DNA of 64,000 bases from Bacillus sp. FJAT-29814 (GCF_001510715.1 NZ_LMTJ01000003.1:174972-238971), one strand, 5' to 3'; shown: positions 34,779 through 44,396, counted from the first letter of the stretch. The notes: a model not told the origin generated them from the sequence alone. Numbers and translations are program-made.

Positions 34779-36572
34779 ATGTATGACTTAGTGCTTCTGC
34801 ATCCTCCAACCGTATATGATTTCAGGAAGGAGATGCTGTTTACAGGTCCAATCAGCGATGTGGTTCCTTCTTCACCCGTATTTGAAATGTACCCGATTGG
34901 GTTAACAAGTATCGGAGATTACCTGGAGCGATTTGGGTTAAAGGTGAAGATTATTAATATCGCCAACAGGATGCTGCTAAATCCAAATTTTGATGTTGAA
35001 AAAAAACTCAGGAAAATCAAGACGAAGGCATTTGGGATTGACTTGCATTGGCTCCCGCATGCCCATGGCAGCGTAGAACTTGCCAAAATAGTCAAGAAAT
35101 ATCATCCGGATACGCCGGTTATGTTTGGCGGCCTATCGAGCACTTATTTTCACAAGGAATTGATCCAATACCCATCCATTGATTTTGTCGTCCGCGGCGA
35201 TACAACAGAGAAATTAATTCTTATGCTGCTGAACAAATTGGAGGCAGACGCGGACAGCTTTTTCGATATCCCAAACCTCACTTGGAAACGAGAGGGGAAG
35301 TATTATCATAATGATATGACCTATGTTCCCGACAGTCTCGATGAATTTGAACATCCAGGGTACCGATATGTTATTGGTTCGGTGTTTAAATATTTTAATC
35401 TGTTGGACCCATTACCCTATAAAGGCTGGCTGCAATATCCAAATACAGCGATTCTAACTTCAAAAGGGTGTACATACAATTGTTTGATTTGCGGCGGCTC
35501 AAGGGATGCGTATGAATTAAACTGCAATCGGAAGAAACTGGTCATGCGCTCCCCGAAAAAAATGCTCGAGGACATTGCCTTGATTCAGCGTTTTACCCGA
35601 GCACCAATTTTCTTGTTAAACGATATCCGCCAGGGCGGGAAGGAATACGTTGAAGAATTCTTGAGCGGATTGGAAAAAATGGATTTGAAAAATGAAATCG
35701 TTTTTGAGTTATTTAACTATGCCGATGAAGAATTTTTTGAGCGATTGAACCAGGCGATGCCCAAATATAGCATTGAATTGACACTGGAATCTGCAGATGA
35801 AGATATCCGAAAATATAACGGCAAACTCCCATGTACCAATGCCAAAGTAATCGAAATGCTACAATATGCACTCAAACATGGCTGTGCAAAGATTGATTTA
35901 TTCTTTATGACGGGAATTCCCAATCAAGACTACGACAGTGCATTAAGAAATATCGATTTTTGTGAAATTATTCACAAGGAATGCGGCGAAAGTACGAAAA
36001 TTTCCTACTTTGTGGCACCTTTATCGCCATTTCTTGACCCTGGCAGCCCCGCTTTTGAGAACCCGGAAAAATACGGCTATAAAAAGTTCTGTCACAAGCT
36101 CGAGGATTTCCGCGCGGCAATGAAACAGCCATCATGGAAAAATATGCTAAGCTATGAAACAAACAAAATGACACGCGAGGACATTGTCCGGGCAACCTAT
36201 GATTCTGCATTAAGGCTGAATCAATTTAAGTACAGAAATAACCTCGTCTCGAAAGAAGTCCATGATGAAGTAGCCTATAAAATCGAAAAATCGGTGGACT
36301 TCCTGCGACAGCTGGACGAATTGGCACTTCTTCCACAGGAGGAGCAGGCTGCAGAGTTGGCAAAGATTAAAGAAGAGGTAGATCAAATTAACCGCCACAG
36401 CATTTGCGGAAAAAATGAATTGAAGTGGGAAGTTAAAAAGCTGTATGCGAATTTTCTCTCGCTCACTTACATTGGCTTTGAATTATTTGTGGATGACATG
36501 ATTAAAAGGGTCAAATGCCGGCTTGGCATCATTGACCGGAATATTGTGGCTCCCAGTAATATAAGGAAATAG
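34779..36572 (+). CDS. B12-binding-domain radical SAM protein
   Basis: A 597-residue protein. Residues about 1-160 resemble the cobalamin-binding fold (YDLVLLHPPTVYDFR at the start, VMFGGLSSTYFHKELI). The radical SAM core follows, with the cluster motif CTYNCLIC (C-x3-C-x2-C, about 230) inside SKGCTYNCLICGGS. A long C-terminal helical extension has LARR-poor charged stretches. It may belong to the TIGR04190-like orphan B12/SAM group. The substrate is unknown, and no methyltransferase partner or peptide precursor is adjacent. ATG 34779 follows AAGGAAGGTGATG. The 100-plus bp upstream is AT-rich without an obvious operator. Confidence 0.85.
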   Translation: MYDLVLLHPPTVYDFRKEMLFTGPISDVVPSSPVFEMYPIGLTSIGDYLERFGLKVKIINIANRMLLNPNFDVEKKLRKIKTKAFGIDLHWLPHAHGSVELAKIVKKYHPDTPVMFGGLSSTYFHKELIQYPSIDFVVRGDTTEKLILMLLNKLEADADSFFDIPNLTWKREGKYYHNDMTYVPDSLDEFEHPGYRYVIGSVFKYFNLLDPLPYKGWLQYPNTAILTSKGCTYNCLICGGSRDAYELNCNRKKLVMRSPKKMLEDIALIQRFTRAPIFLLNDIRQGGKEYVEEFLSGLEKMDLKNEIVFELFNYADEEFFERLNQAMPKYSIELTLESADEDIRKYNGKLPCTNAKVIEMLQYALKHGCAKIDLFFMTGIPNQDYDSALRNIDFCEIIHKECGESTKISYFVAPLSPFLDPGSPAFENPEKYGYKKFCHKLEDFRAAMKQPSWKNMLSYETNKMTREDIVRATYDSALRLNQFKYRNNLVSKEVHDEVAYKIEKSVDFLRQLDELALLPQEEQAAELAKIKEEVDQINRHSICGKNELKWEVKKLYANFLSLTYIGFELFVDDMIKRVKCRLGIIDRNIVAPSNIRK

Positions 36573-36613
36573 CGGATTAAAATTAAGGAAACCCATATAT
36601 TTTTCAACAAAAA

Positions 36614-36642
36614 TTGACAGCTTTCTTCATTGTGATTATAGA
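36614..36642 (+). promoter_or_regulatory. Upstream sigma-A-type promoter (possible small RNA or second csp promoter)
   Basis: TTGACA (36614-36619), 17 bp, TATAGA (36637-36642). It lies about 310 bp before the csp start, far longer than a normal leader. Confidence 0.5.
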
Positions 36643-36767
36643 CAACATGACTGATTAGACTGTTATCATCGGTCTGGGCTAGGAAATGATCCTTGGTTGG
36701 TGCCGTTTTCATTAGTTTCTAACGTCTTGGAATAGAATTGTGTCGTATTATGTAGCCTGCCCCTTTG

Positions 36768-36796
36768 TTGACATCAAATGAAATAAATGTTAAATT
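36768..36796 (+). promoter_or_regulatory. Promoter of the cold-shock gene
   Basis: TTGACA (36768-36773), 17 bp, TAAATT (36791-36796). The start point near 36803 implies a leader of about 147 nt, usual for cold-inducible csp genes. Confidence 0.65.
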
Positions 36797-36949
36797 GTAA
36801 ACAGCCGATTCACGAGATAAGATTTATGTTACAACTTCTTCAAGGTTTTAACCGATGTTTGGATGAGGTAATTAAAGTAAAGCTATCTACGTTGCAATTT
36901 GGTGAATTTTAAACACGGCTTGTCCAAGCCAATAGGAGGATTTTTTTTC

Positions 36950-37150
36950 ATGAAAAACGGTAAGGTAAAATGGTTTAACTCAGAAAAAGGTTTCGGATTC
37001 ATCGAAGGAGAAGACGGAAACGACGTATTCGTTCATTACTCTGCAATCCAAACTGAAGGTTTCAAAACTTTAGAAGAAGGTCAAGAAGTATCTTTCGAAG
37101 TTGTTGAAGGAGCTCGTGGACCACAAGCTGCTAACGTAACAAAGAAGTAA
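36950..37150 (+). CDS. cspB: Cold-shock protein (CspB/CspD-type)
   Basis: A 66-residue single-stranded nucleic-acid-binding protein. RNP1 (KGFGFIE) and RNP2 (VFVHYSA) are intact, in a typical five-stranded cold-shock fold ([17 protein letters not shown] to QAANVTKK). It acts as an RNA chaperone at low temperature or in stationary phase. ATG 36950 lies ten bases after AGGAGG. The long leader with the GGCTT/AAGCC stem near the ribosome site suggests temperature-dependent translation. Paralogues are usual in this group; which one this is cannot be decided from sequence. Confidence 0.94.
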   Translation: MKNGKVKWFNSEKGFGFIEGEDGNDVFVHYSAIQTEGFKTLEEGQEVSFEVVEGARGPQAANVTKK

Positions 37151-37166
37151 TTCTAATGCTAATTAT

Positions 37167-37198
37167 AACAGCCCGGCAACGCGCCGGGCTGTTTTTTG
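37167..37198 (+). terminator. Intrinsic terminator of the csp gene
   Basis: AACAGCCCGGC and GCCGGGCTGTT pair around AACGC, followed by TTTTTTG: a GC-rich, strong terminator. Confidence 0.95.
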
Positions 37199-37319
37199 TT
37201 TGCCAAATTTCCCCTAGCCCCGTATGGCCCTCGTCATACTGGAATGAATTCCACCCCCCGGGACCCCCGCTATTTTGATATAATAGTAGCATTGAGAGTT
37301 TCATAATGGAGTGATACAG

Positions 37320-38465
37320 ATGAAATTTATCCACACTGCCGATTGGCATTTGGGAAAACTGGTCCATGGCGTCTATATGACCAATAACCAGCGGGAAGTG
37401 CTCGAACAGTTTATCGAAGTCGTCGCGGAAGAGAAGCCAGATGCGGTGGTTATTGCCGGCGACCTATATGACCGTTCCGTCCCGCCGACAGATGCTGTCG
37501 AACTGCTTGATGAAATCCTGTTTAAAATCAACGTCGAGTTAAAAACGCCTGTTGTGGCGATTGCCGGTAACCATGACAGCGCCGAACGTCTTTCCTTTGG
37601 CAGCTCGTGGTACAAGCACAGCCAATTCTATTTAACTGGCAAGCTTACAAACAGCTTTGAACCGGTTCGGATTAACGGAGTAAACTTTTATTTGCTTCCA
37701 TATGCGGAGCCAGGCGTTGTCCGACAGGTTCTTGGTGATGATTCCATTCATTCTCACCAGGAAGCCATGAAAGCGATGATTGGAAAAATCGAAGAAAACT
37801 TAAATCCTAATGAACCGAATGTATTGGTAGGGCATGCCTTTGTATTGGGAGGCCAGACCTCTGATTCCGAACGGGTTTTATCAGTTGGAGGCTCCGGCTG
37901 TGTCGGTGCGGAATTGTTCGAACCTTTCTCCTATACTGCACTTGGCCATCTTCACAGTCCTGACGCGATCAAACACGATAAAGTGAAATATTCCGGTTCG
38001 CTATTAAAATATTCTTTTTCCGAAGCAAAGCAGCGCAAGTCCATTTCGATTATTGAAATGGATGAAAAGGGGGACTTTTCGCATCGCTACCGCTCACTTG
38101 CACCCACCCATGACATGCGGGAACTGGAAGGGCACCTGGAGGAATTATTGGATCCGCAATTCTATGAAAAAGAACGGACCCATGATTATTTAAAAATTAC
38201 CCTGCTTGATGAAGGGGCGCTGATTGATCCCATCAACAAACTGCGGCAGGTGTATCCGAATGTGCTACATCTTGAGCGGAAATTAGACATGACCGACCTG
38301 AAGAAAAAGCAATCGCTACAGGCTATTCGCAGTGAAAAGAAGTCGGAAATCGAGTTGTTTGAGCAATTTTATACCGAAATGACCACTTCTGAATTTTCGA
38401 CACATAAAAAGGAAGCAATGGTTGAAATCATTGAGAAAGTCATGAAAGGAGTGGGGGTTGGATGA
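37320..38465 (+). CDS. sbcD: Exonuclease SbcD, nuclease subunit
   Basis: A 381-residue Mn2+-dependent calcineurin-fold nuclease of the SbcCD (Mre11-Rad50) complex. The metal-binding motifs are visible in order: HTADWHLGK, AGDLYDR, AGNHDSAERLS, and GHLHS. The complex trims DNA hairpins and double-strand ends. ATG 37320 follows AATGGAG with usual spacing; GTG 37311 upstream is less likely. It overlaps the ATG of sbcC by four bases. A TATAAT box at 37278-37283 may be the operon promoter. Confidence 0.95.
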   Translation: MKFIHTADWHLGKLVHGVYMTNNQREVLEQFIEVVAEEKPDAVVIAGDLYDRSVPPTDAVELLDEILFKINVELKTPVVAIAGNHDSAERLSFGSSWYKHSQFYLTGKLTNSFEPVRINGVNFYLLPYAEPGVVRQVLGDDSIHSHQEAMKAMIGKIEENLNPNEPNVLVGHAFVLGGQTSDSERVLSVGGSGCVGAELFEPFSYTALGHLHSPDAIKHDKVKYSGSLLKYSFSEAKQRKSISIIEMDEKGDFSHRYRSLAPTHDMRELEGHLEELLDPQFYEKERTHDYLKITLLDEGALIDPINKLRQVYPNVLHLERKLDMTDLKKKQSLQAIRSEKKSEIELFEQFYTEMTTSEFSTHKKEAMVEIIEKVMKGVGVG

Positions 38466-41400
38466 GACCTTTAAAATTGACCATGCAGGCGTTTGGCCCC
38501 TATGCCGAGACGGAGTCGATTGATTTTACAAAATTGGGAAACCGGACAATGTTTGTGATTTCAGGTAAAACGGGCTCAGGAAAAACAACCATTTTTGATG
38601 CCATCACCTATGCGATTTATGGAAAGGCCAGCGGCGAGGACCGAAATGGTCCTGAGCTGCGAAGCCAGTTTGCTAGAGACGACCTATTAACAGAGGTTTC
38701 GTTGGATTTTTCGCTTCGAAACAAAAGGTACTGTATTACCAGGTCCCCACAGCAGTTAAAAAAGAAGGATAAAGGTGACGGGTATACGCAAATCGGTGCC
38801 AAGGCTGAGCTGTATGAGTGGAGCACTGATGGTGAGAAATCTTTATTGGCTTCAAAAGTCAATGATGTCGAGGAAAAAATTAAAGAAATTATGCTGATCG
38901 ATGCCAACCAATTTCGACAGATCCTGATGATTCCACAGGGAGAATTCCGCAAATTGTTAACCTCAGACAGCAAAGATAAAGAGGTCATCCTGCAACGGCT
39001 GTTTCATACCCAGCTTTATAAAATGGTGGAGGACAAGCTAAAGGAAGAAGCAACACAGTTGAAAAAGTCAGTCGAGGACCAGGTCCAAGCACGAAATGAA
39101 GCGATTCGCCGGATTCAGGCCGTGACAAATGAGGAGCTTCGGGAATACCTGGAAGCGGGCAGTGTGAATGACACGATTATCATGCAGCTTCTGGAAATTG
39201 AAATTGCCGGAATGGCCGAGCAGCTTGAAAAATTGAAAGATATACTCAATGAAAAGTCTACTGAACGCGACCGGATTAAGGCACAGCTATTTGAAGCGGA
39301 AGCGATTCTCAAGCAGCTGCAGACGAAAGAGGAATTAAAGCAGGAAAAAGCCCGGCTCGAGTCCCAGGAGGATTTTTTCAAGGAAGTCGATGTCCAAATT
39401 CAGCGGGCACAGCGGGCGGCGTTGCTGGCTAAACAGGAAGAACTCTGCCACCGGCTAAAGCGTGACGCCGATCTATATGAGACCAATGTCAAAGCCATCA
39501 AAGAGGAAATCACAAAGTATACAGCGATGGTTGAAACATACGATGCCCAGCTCCAAAAAGAACAAGACCGAGAAGGGGAGCGTCAGGCTGCGCTTGATGA
39601 AGTGAATCGGCTAGTAAATATGAAGGACGATGTATATTCCTTTGCGGCATTGGCAAAGGAAACAGCCAGAACAGAAGGTTTGCAGGCTGCGGCCAAGGAA
39701 AAGCTGCAACAGCTTGAAAAACAGCTTGAGGGGAACGAGGCGAGAGCTAAGGTACTGCAAGCCAAGAAGGAAGAAATTGAAAAAGGGAAAATTATCTACC
39801 TTGAGAATAAAGCCAAGCTTGACAGGCTGCAAACCGAGTTTGACCGTCTTGAAAAATACGAGACTTTACTTGGACGTCATCGTGAGTCAGTTGGAAAGCT
39901 TCAGGCCATTTCTGGACGCTATGAAAATACTGCGGCAAAATTGGCGGATGCCCGTGCGTTAGTGGAGGAACTGGAACAAAAATGGCTTTATGGACAAGCC
40001 TCCCTGTTGGCAGCAAATCTTCACGCCGGGGAAGCATGCCCTGTTTGTGGTTCCGAGCATCATCCCGCTCCAGCCAGCTTGAATGACCATGGTCTCCCAA
40101 GTGAGGAAGATCTCAAGGCCGCAAAGGCTGATGCGGTCAAATGGGAAAAAGCAAAATCTGCGGATGAATCGCTGCTGTATCAGTGTCAGTCAACCGAGAA
40201 AACGGCCAAGGAGGCACTTGAAGAAACTCTTGCCGGAATTGTCACGCTGCGGCCAGGTTTTACCGAAGAGGACCTCAGTTTCGTTAAAGGTGATGTGAAA
40301 GCAGAAAGAGCAGGGCTTATGCAGGCTCAAAGTAATCTGGAACAGCAAATTAGGCTATTTGACCGTGTCATTCAACAGTTGGCCGACATGGAAAATGAAA
40401 AGCACAACCTGCAAAACCAGAGTCAACAAGCTGCTGCCGAGGTAACAGAGCTAACGATTCAATTTACAGAAAAGAAAACAAATTTGACAAGATTGATGAA
40501 TGCGATTCCGGAAAATCTTCGTACTGAGGCCGAATATGAAAGAGTATATGCCGCCTCTAAAAAGCGTCATGAACTATTAGTGAAACAGCTCGAGGAGGCT
40601 GGGAAACGCCTGCAGGCTGCGAAGGAAAAGCTTACCACTGAAACTGCCAGATTACTCGATGCTGAAAAGCTATTGAATGGCAAGCAGCAGGAGCTGTTGA
40701 CAGAGCGGGAAGTCTTTAAGACAAATCTTTCGGAACAAGGTTTTGAAAATTACAATGTGTACCACGCTTCCAAACGCACAGAAACTGAGATTCAGAGATT
40801 AAGTGCGGAATTGCGCGACTATCGGGAGAGACTTCGTTCTGTATCGGACAGGTTAAGAGAACTGACCGATCTCCTTGCAGATGTGAAGGTTCCAGATGTT
40901 GCTGGCTTAAAGGCTGAGCTTGACAGAATTGGCAATGGAATTGAAGGTCTTAACCATGAACATACAAACCTGTTTGTGAAAAAGCGGGATAATGAAGAAA
41001 TCTACAGCCAGGTAGGGCGCTTTAATGAAAGTATGAAGGTGCTCGAGGAGCGTTATAAGCTGATTGGCCACCTGTATGAAATTACAAAAGGGCAGAACAG
41101 CTTCCGGATCACCTTTGAACGGTACGTGCTGGCGGCATTTTTGGATGATATTCTCCGTGAGGCGAATTACCGGTTGCGGAAAATGACTTCTGGGCGGTAT
41201 GAATTGTTGCGTAAGACTGACAGGTCCAAGGGAAATGCCCAGAGCGGGTTGGAACTGCTTGTCTTTGACCAATATACCGGCCAAGAGCGTCACGTCAAAA
41301 CGTTGTCCGGCGGCGAAAGCTTTAAGGCCTCGTTGTCATTGGCATTAGGTCTTGCCGATGTGGTGCAAAACTACGCGGGAGGGGTCTCTCTGGAAACGAT

Positions 41401-41599
41401 GTTTATCGATGAGGGATTTGGCACATTAGACCCTGAATCCTTGGATCAGGCAATTGAAGCGTTAATGGACATCCAAAGCAGCGGCCGTCTGGTCGGGATC
41501 ATTTCGCACGTTCCGGAATTAAAGGAACGCATCGATGCCAGACTCGAGGTAATTGCCGGTCAAACTGGAAGCCGGACAGAGTTTGTGTTTACGAATTAA
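38462..41599 (+). CDS. sbcC: Exonuclease SbcC, ATPase subunit
   Basis: A 1045-residue SMC-like ATPase. The N-terminal Walker A is SGKTGSGKTT (about 35-45). Two long coiled coils (about 180-470 and 560-860) flank the zinc hook CPVC (about 523-526) with HHPAPA after it. The C-terminal domain has the ABC signature LSGGESFKASLSLALGLAD, the Walker B MFIDEGFGTLD and the His switch IISHVPELKERI. It joins SbcD as the Rad50-like subunit. ATG 38462 overlaps the sbcD stop codon by four bases. Length is normal. Confidence 0.97.
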   Translation: MRPLKLTMQAFGPYAETESIDFTKLGNRTMFVISGKTGSGKTTIFDAITYAIYGKASGEDRNGPELRSQFARDDLLTEVSLDFSLRNKRYCITRSPQQLKKKDKGDGYTQIGAKAELYEWSTDGEKSLLASKVNDVEEKIKEIMLIDANQFRQILMIPQGEFRKLLTSDSKDKEVILQRLFHTQLYKMVEDKLKEEATQLKKSVEDQVQARNEAIRRIQAVTNEELREYLEAGSVNDTIIMQLLEIEIAGMAEQLEKLKDILNEKSTERDRIKAQLFEAEAILKQLQTKEELKQEKARLESQEDFFKEVDVQIQRAQRAALLAKQEELCHRLKRDADLYETNVKAIKEEITKYTAMVETYDAQLQKEQDREGERQAALDEVNRLVNMKDDVYSFAALAKETARTEGLQAAAKEKLQQLEKQLEGNEARAKVLQAKKEEIEKGKIIYLENKAKLDRLQTEFDRLEKYETLLGRHRESVGKLQAISGRYENTAAKLADARALVEELEQKWLYGQASLLAANLHAGEACPVCGSEHHPAPASLNDHGLPSEEDLKAAKADAVKWEKAKSADESLLYQCQSTEKTAKEALEETLAGIVTLRPGFTEEDLSFVKGDVKAERAGLMQAQSNLEQQIRLFDRVIQQLADMENEKHNLQNQSQQAAAEVTELTIQFTEKKTNLTRLMNAIPENLRTEAEYERVYAASKKRHELLVKQLEEAGKRLQAAKEKLTTETARLLDAEKLLNGKQQELLTEREVFKTNLSEQGFENYNVYHASKRTETEIQRLSAELRDYRERLRSVSDRLRELTDLLADVKVPDVAGLKAELDRIGNGIEGLNHEHTNLFVKKRDNEEIYSQVGRFNESMKVLEERYKLIGHLYEITKGQNSFRITFERYVLAAFLDDILREANYRLRKMTSGRYELLRKTDRSKGNAQSGLELLVFDQYTGQERHVKTLSGGESFKASLSLALGLADVVQNYAGGVSLETMFIDEGFGTLDPESLDQAIEALMDIQSSGRLVGIISHVPELKERIDARLEVIAGQTGSRTEFVFTN

Positions 41600-41603
41600 A
41601 ATT

Positions 41604-41640
41604 GACAGCGAGGAGCTTTTAACTCCTCGCTGTTTTTTAC
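41604..41640 (+). terminator. Intrinsic terminator of sbcDC
   Basis: ACAGCGAGGAG and CTCCTCGCTGT form an 11-bp stem around CTTTTAA, followed by TTTTT. Confidence 0.93.
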
Positions 41641-41664
41641 TAAATAGATAGTTTGATATGGCGG

Positions 41665-41914
41665 TGGTCAGGTAGAAAGGTTGTACGTGCCCGATTTTTG
41701 GAAAAAAGGAAGTGGGAGGTCACGTAGCGGGGCTGTACGTGCCCGATTTTTGGAAAAATGGAAGTGGGAGGTCACGTAGAGGGGTTGTACGTGCCCGATT
41801 TTTAGAAAAAAGGAAGTGGGAGGTCACGTAGAGGGACCGTACGTGACCGATTTCTGGAAGAAAAGGAGTAGGTGGTCACGTAGAGAGCCTGTACGTGACC
41901 ATACTAGAAAAAAT
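41665..41914. repeat. 52-bp tandem repeat array with palindromic boundaries
   Basis: Four full 52-bp units start at 41682, 41734, 41786 and 41838, with partial units at both ends. Units 1-3 differ at only a few bases; unit 4 is more diverged. Each junction holds GGTCACGTA, a short spacer and TACGTG(C/A)CC, so each unit boundary can form a hairpin; at the unit 4/5 junction the palindrome is perfect. It lies between sbcC and the convergent flavoprotein gene. Confidence 0.9.
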
Positions 41915-41927
41915 TGAATTAAAAAAA

Positions 41928-43583
41928 CTATTGTAATTCCTTTGCTAGTGCCCGGCCCGCCTGTCTTCCCGTAAACAAACAGCCGCCGAGAAAGGTGCCT
42001 TCCAACGAGCGGTAGCCATGGATACCACCCCCACCAAAACCGGAAACCTCACCTGCTGCATAAAGTCCTGGTACTGGATTACCGGACGAATCTAGGACTC
42101 TGCCAGATAAATCAGTTTGTAGTCCGCCCAGTGTTTTACGGGTGACAATATTTAACCGAACAGCAATTAATGGTCCTGCCTTAGGGTCAAGAATCTTGTG
42201 AGGCTTCGCGACCCTGATCAGTTTATCGCCAAGGTAGTTTCGGGCTGTCCGCATTGCCGCAATTTGCAGGTCTTTGGTAAATTTATTATCCATTTCCCGG
42301 TCACGTGCTTTTATTTGCCGCTCAATTTCTTCCAAAGAAAGCAAGTTATCTCCGGACAGTTTATTCATCCCATCGACTAATTCTCGAAGTGTATTCGCAA
42401 TTACAAAATCCTCACCATTATCCATGAAGGCCTGGACCGGAGCGGTCGCCCCCGGAAGAACCCGCGACAATACCTTTTTAATGCTCTTTCCGGTCAAGTC
42501 TGGATTTTGCTCCGATCCGGAGAGGGCAAATTCTTTTTCAATAATCTTTTGGGTTAAAATAAACCAGGAATAATCGTAGCCGGATTTCATGATCGCTTCG
42601 AGCGTGCCAAGCGTGTCGAATCCAGGGAAATTTGGAGTTGGGAAACGCTTTCCGTTTGCATTAAACCAAAGGGAGGAAGGCCCAGGCAGAATCCGAATTC
42701 CATGCATCGGCCACACTGGATTCCAGTTTTTTATTCCTTCCGTATAGTGCCACATCCGGTCGCGATTGACAATTCGCCCGCCAGCAGCCTCGGTAATGGC
42801 CAGCATCCGGCCATCGACATGCTCCGGCACCCCGGAAATCATTCTTTTTGGAGCGTCTCCAAGTCGGGAAGGCCAATTTTTCCGGATTAACTCATGATTT
42901 CCGCCAATCCCGCCGCTTGTAACCATTACCGCTTGGGAATGGCACTCAAAGCTTCCAATGACTTCACGAGAACTTGATTCGCCGCGTTTAGCATTACTTG
43001 ATACAAGGATATCACCACGGGCACCAACTACTGCACCTTTCTCGGTTATTAATTCATTAACGCGGTGCCGCGGCCGGTAATCGACAAGGCCTTCGTCCAT
43101 CGCTTTTCGAACTCTTTCCTCAAAAGGCTTTACCAGTCCGGGGCCTGTTCCCCAGACAATATGGAACCTGGGCACGGAGTTGCCATGACCCTCGGCAAGA
43201 TAACCGCCGCGCTCCGCCCAACCAACCACCGGGAAAAAGCGGACACCCATATTATACAACCACTGACGCTTCTCGCCAGCAGCAAAATCAACATATGCCT
43301 TGGCCCATTTTTTGGCCCAAATATCTTCGTCATCTTCGCGGTCGAATCCAGCGGAGCCAAGCCAGTCCTGCCATGCGAGTTCCTTTGAATCCTTAATTCC
43401 CATCCGCCGTTGTTCCGGTGAATCGATAAGGAATAACCCGCCAAACGACCACCAGGCTTGTCCTCCTAGCGAGGCTTCAGGTTCCTGGTCCAAAAGAAGG
43501 ACCTTTTTTCCGGCTTCAGCAAGCTCAGCAGTTGCCACCAAACCAGCCAGTCCGGCCCCAACTACGATCACATCATATTTCAA
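41928..43583 (-). CDS. FAD-binding dehydrogenase (3-ketosteroid dehydrogenase/fumarate reductase-like)
   Basis: A 551-residue flavoprotein. The N-terminal Rossmann motif VVVGAGLAGLVATAELAEAG binds the ADP part of FAD; LGGQAWWSFGGLF follows. The C-terminal FAD motif GLYAAGEVSGFGGGGIHGYRSLEGTFLGGC closes the domain. No signal peptide, haem site or covalent-flavin His is seen. Homologues are annotated FAD-binding dehydrogenase in many Gram-positive and proteobacterial genomes; the substrate is unknown. It starts at ATG 43583 and is monocistronic. No terminator hairpin other than the repeat array lies after its stop codon. Confidence 0.85.
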   Translation of the reverse strand: MKYDVIVVGAGLAGLVATAELAEAGKKVLLLDQEPEASLGGQAWWSFGGLFLIDSPEQRRMGIKDSKELAWQDWLGSAGFDREDDEDIWAKKWAKAYVDFAAGEKRQWLYNMGVRFFPVVGWAERGGYLAEGHGNSVPRFHIVWGTGPGLVKPFEERVRKAMDEGLVDYRPRHRVNELITEKGAVVGARGDILVSSNAKRGESSSREVIGSFECHSQAVMVTSGGIGGNHELIRKNWPSRLGDAPKRMISGVPEHVDGRMLAITEAAGGRIVNRDRMWHYTEGIKNWNPVWPMHGIRILPGPSSLWFNANGKRFPTPNFPGFDTLGTLEAIMKSGYDYSWFILTQKIIEKEFALSGSEQNPDLTGKSIKKVLSRVLPGATAPVQAFMDNGEDFVIANTLRELVDGMNKLSGDNLLSLEEIERQIKARDREMDNKFTKDLQIAAMRTARNYLGDKLIRVAKPHKILDPKAGPLIAVRLNIVTRKTLGGLQTDLSGRVLDSSGNPVPGLYAAGEVSGFGGGGIHGYRSLEGTFLGGCLFTGRQAGRALAKELQ

Positions 43584-43713
43584 ATTTCTCCCCCCTTACA
43601 AATATATCTCTTTAGTACCAAATCGTATTGTAAGTTTGCTGAAAAGTCAATTATTATTGGGGTTCAGATAAAAAGGGAAAAATGAAATTGAATTAACCAA
43701 TGGGGGGATTATT

Positions 43714-44295
43714 ATGTCTGACTACTGCCCGGTGCTTTGGCCGGAGGAACCGACTCCGGACCATCTTAAAAATTGCAGTGAATGCGGTCTCGACAAGCAT
43801 GGGTCGCGGATGGTATGGGGAGAAGGAAATCCGAATGCTCCAATTATGATTCTGCTCGATAATCCGGGAGCCCGTGAAGACCGTGAAGGAAATCCATTTG
43901 TATGCGGCACCAGGCAAACTCTCCAAAATGGAGCCCATCATGTCGGTTTAACCATGGATGATTTATACGTAACCTGGATATTAAAAAGAAAGCCTATTAG
44001 GGCCTATGACAAGGAACATGTTCGGCAAATTTGTATGAATCACCTAGATCAACAAATAATGGAAAAACAGCCAAAACTGATTATTTGTTTGGGAAATGTC
44101 GCGGTTCAGTCTTTTTTCAACGATAAGGATGCTGAGGTGAAAGCGCTACGGGGCACGATTCATCAGATCAACGGGTATCCAACTGCTGTGGGTTATCACC
44201 CACTGGCGGTACGGCGCCGTCCGAATCTATGGTCTGTTTTTGAAAATGATTGGAAGGTCGCTGCCGATTATTATTATTCTAAAAGCAATACTTAA
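43714..44295 (+). CDS. Uracil-DNA glycosylase superfamily protein
   Basis: A 193-residue protein with the UDG-like fold. Motif LDNPGAREDREGNPFVCGTR resembles the family-4/5 motif (GExPGxxED...G.PF). The end GYHPLAVRRRP matches the C-terminal HP motif. Cysteines in CSECGL, VCGT and ICMNH could bind an Fe-S cluster as in family 4. It may remove uracil from DNA, but the first motif differs from proven enzymes. ATG 43714 follows a run of G. It is divergent from the flavoprotein gene and has its own terminator. Confidence 0.78.
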   Translation: MSDYCPVLWPEEPTPDHLKNCSECGLDKHGSRMVWGEGNPNAPIMILLDNPGAREDREGNPFVCGTRQTLQNGAHHVGLTMDDLYVTWILKRKPIRAYDKEHVRQICMNHLDQQIMEKQPKLIICLGNVAVQSFFNDKDAEVKALRGTIHQINGYPTAVGYHPLAVRRRPNLWSVFENDWKVAADYYYSKSNT

Positions 44296-44316
44296 TTTTA
44301 TAAGTGTTGCTTTTTT
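44281..44316 (+). terminator. Intrinsic terminator of the UDG-family gene
   Basis: AAAGCAATACTTA and TAAGTGTTGCTTT pair around ATTTTA (one G-T pair), followed by TTTTTAT. Confidence 0.88.
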
Positions 44317-44396
44317 ATTTTCATGGTAATATTTTACTAGCAACCAAGAAAATGGCCAGAAGATATCCCAATGATTTTAAGAGAAGAGGAAAAACA

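Larger units (their letters stand above)
36573..36949 (+). other. Noncoding region with two promoters and cold-shock leader
   Basis: About 375 bp without a gene. It holds two sigma-A-type promoters, listed separately, and the long 5' leader typical of csp mRNAs. A short stem GGCTT/AAGCC sits just before the cspB-like ribosome site. Confidence 0.55.

Noticed and set aside
41665-41914. CRISPR array
   Set aside because: The units are continuous 52-bp tandem copies without unique spacers, and no cas genes are present.
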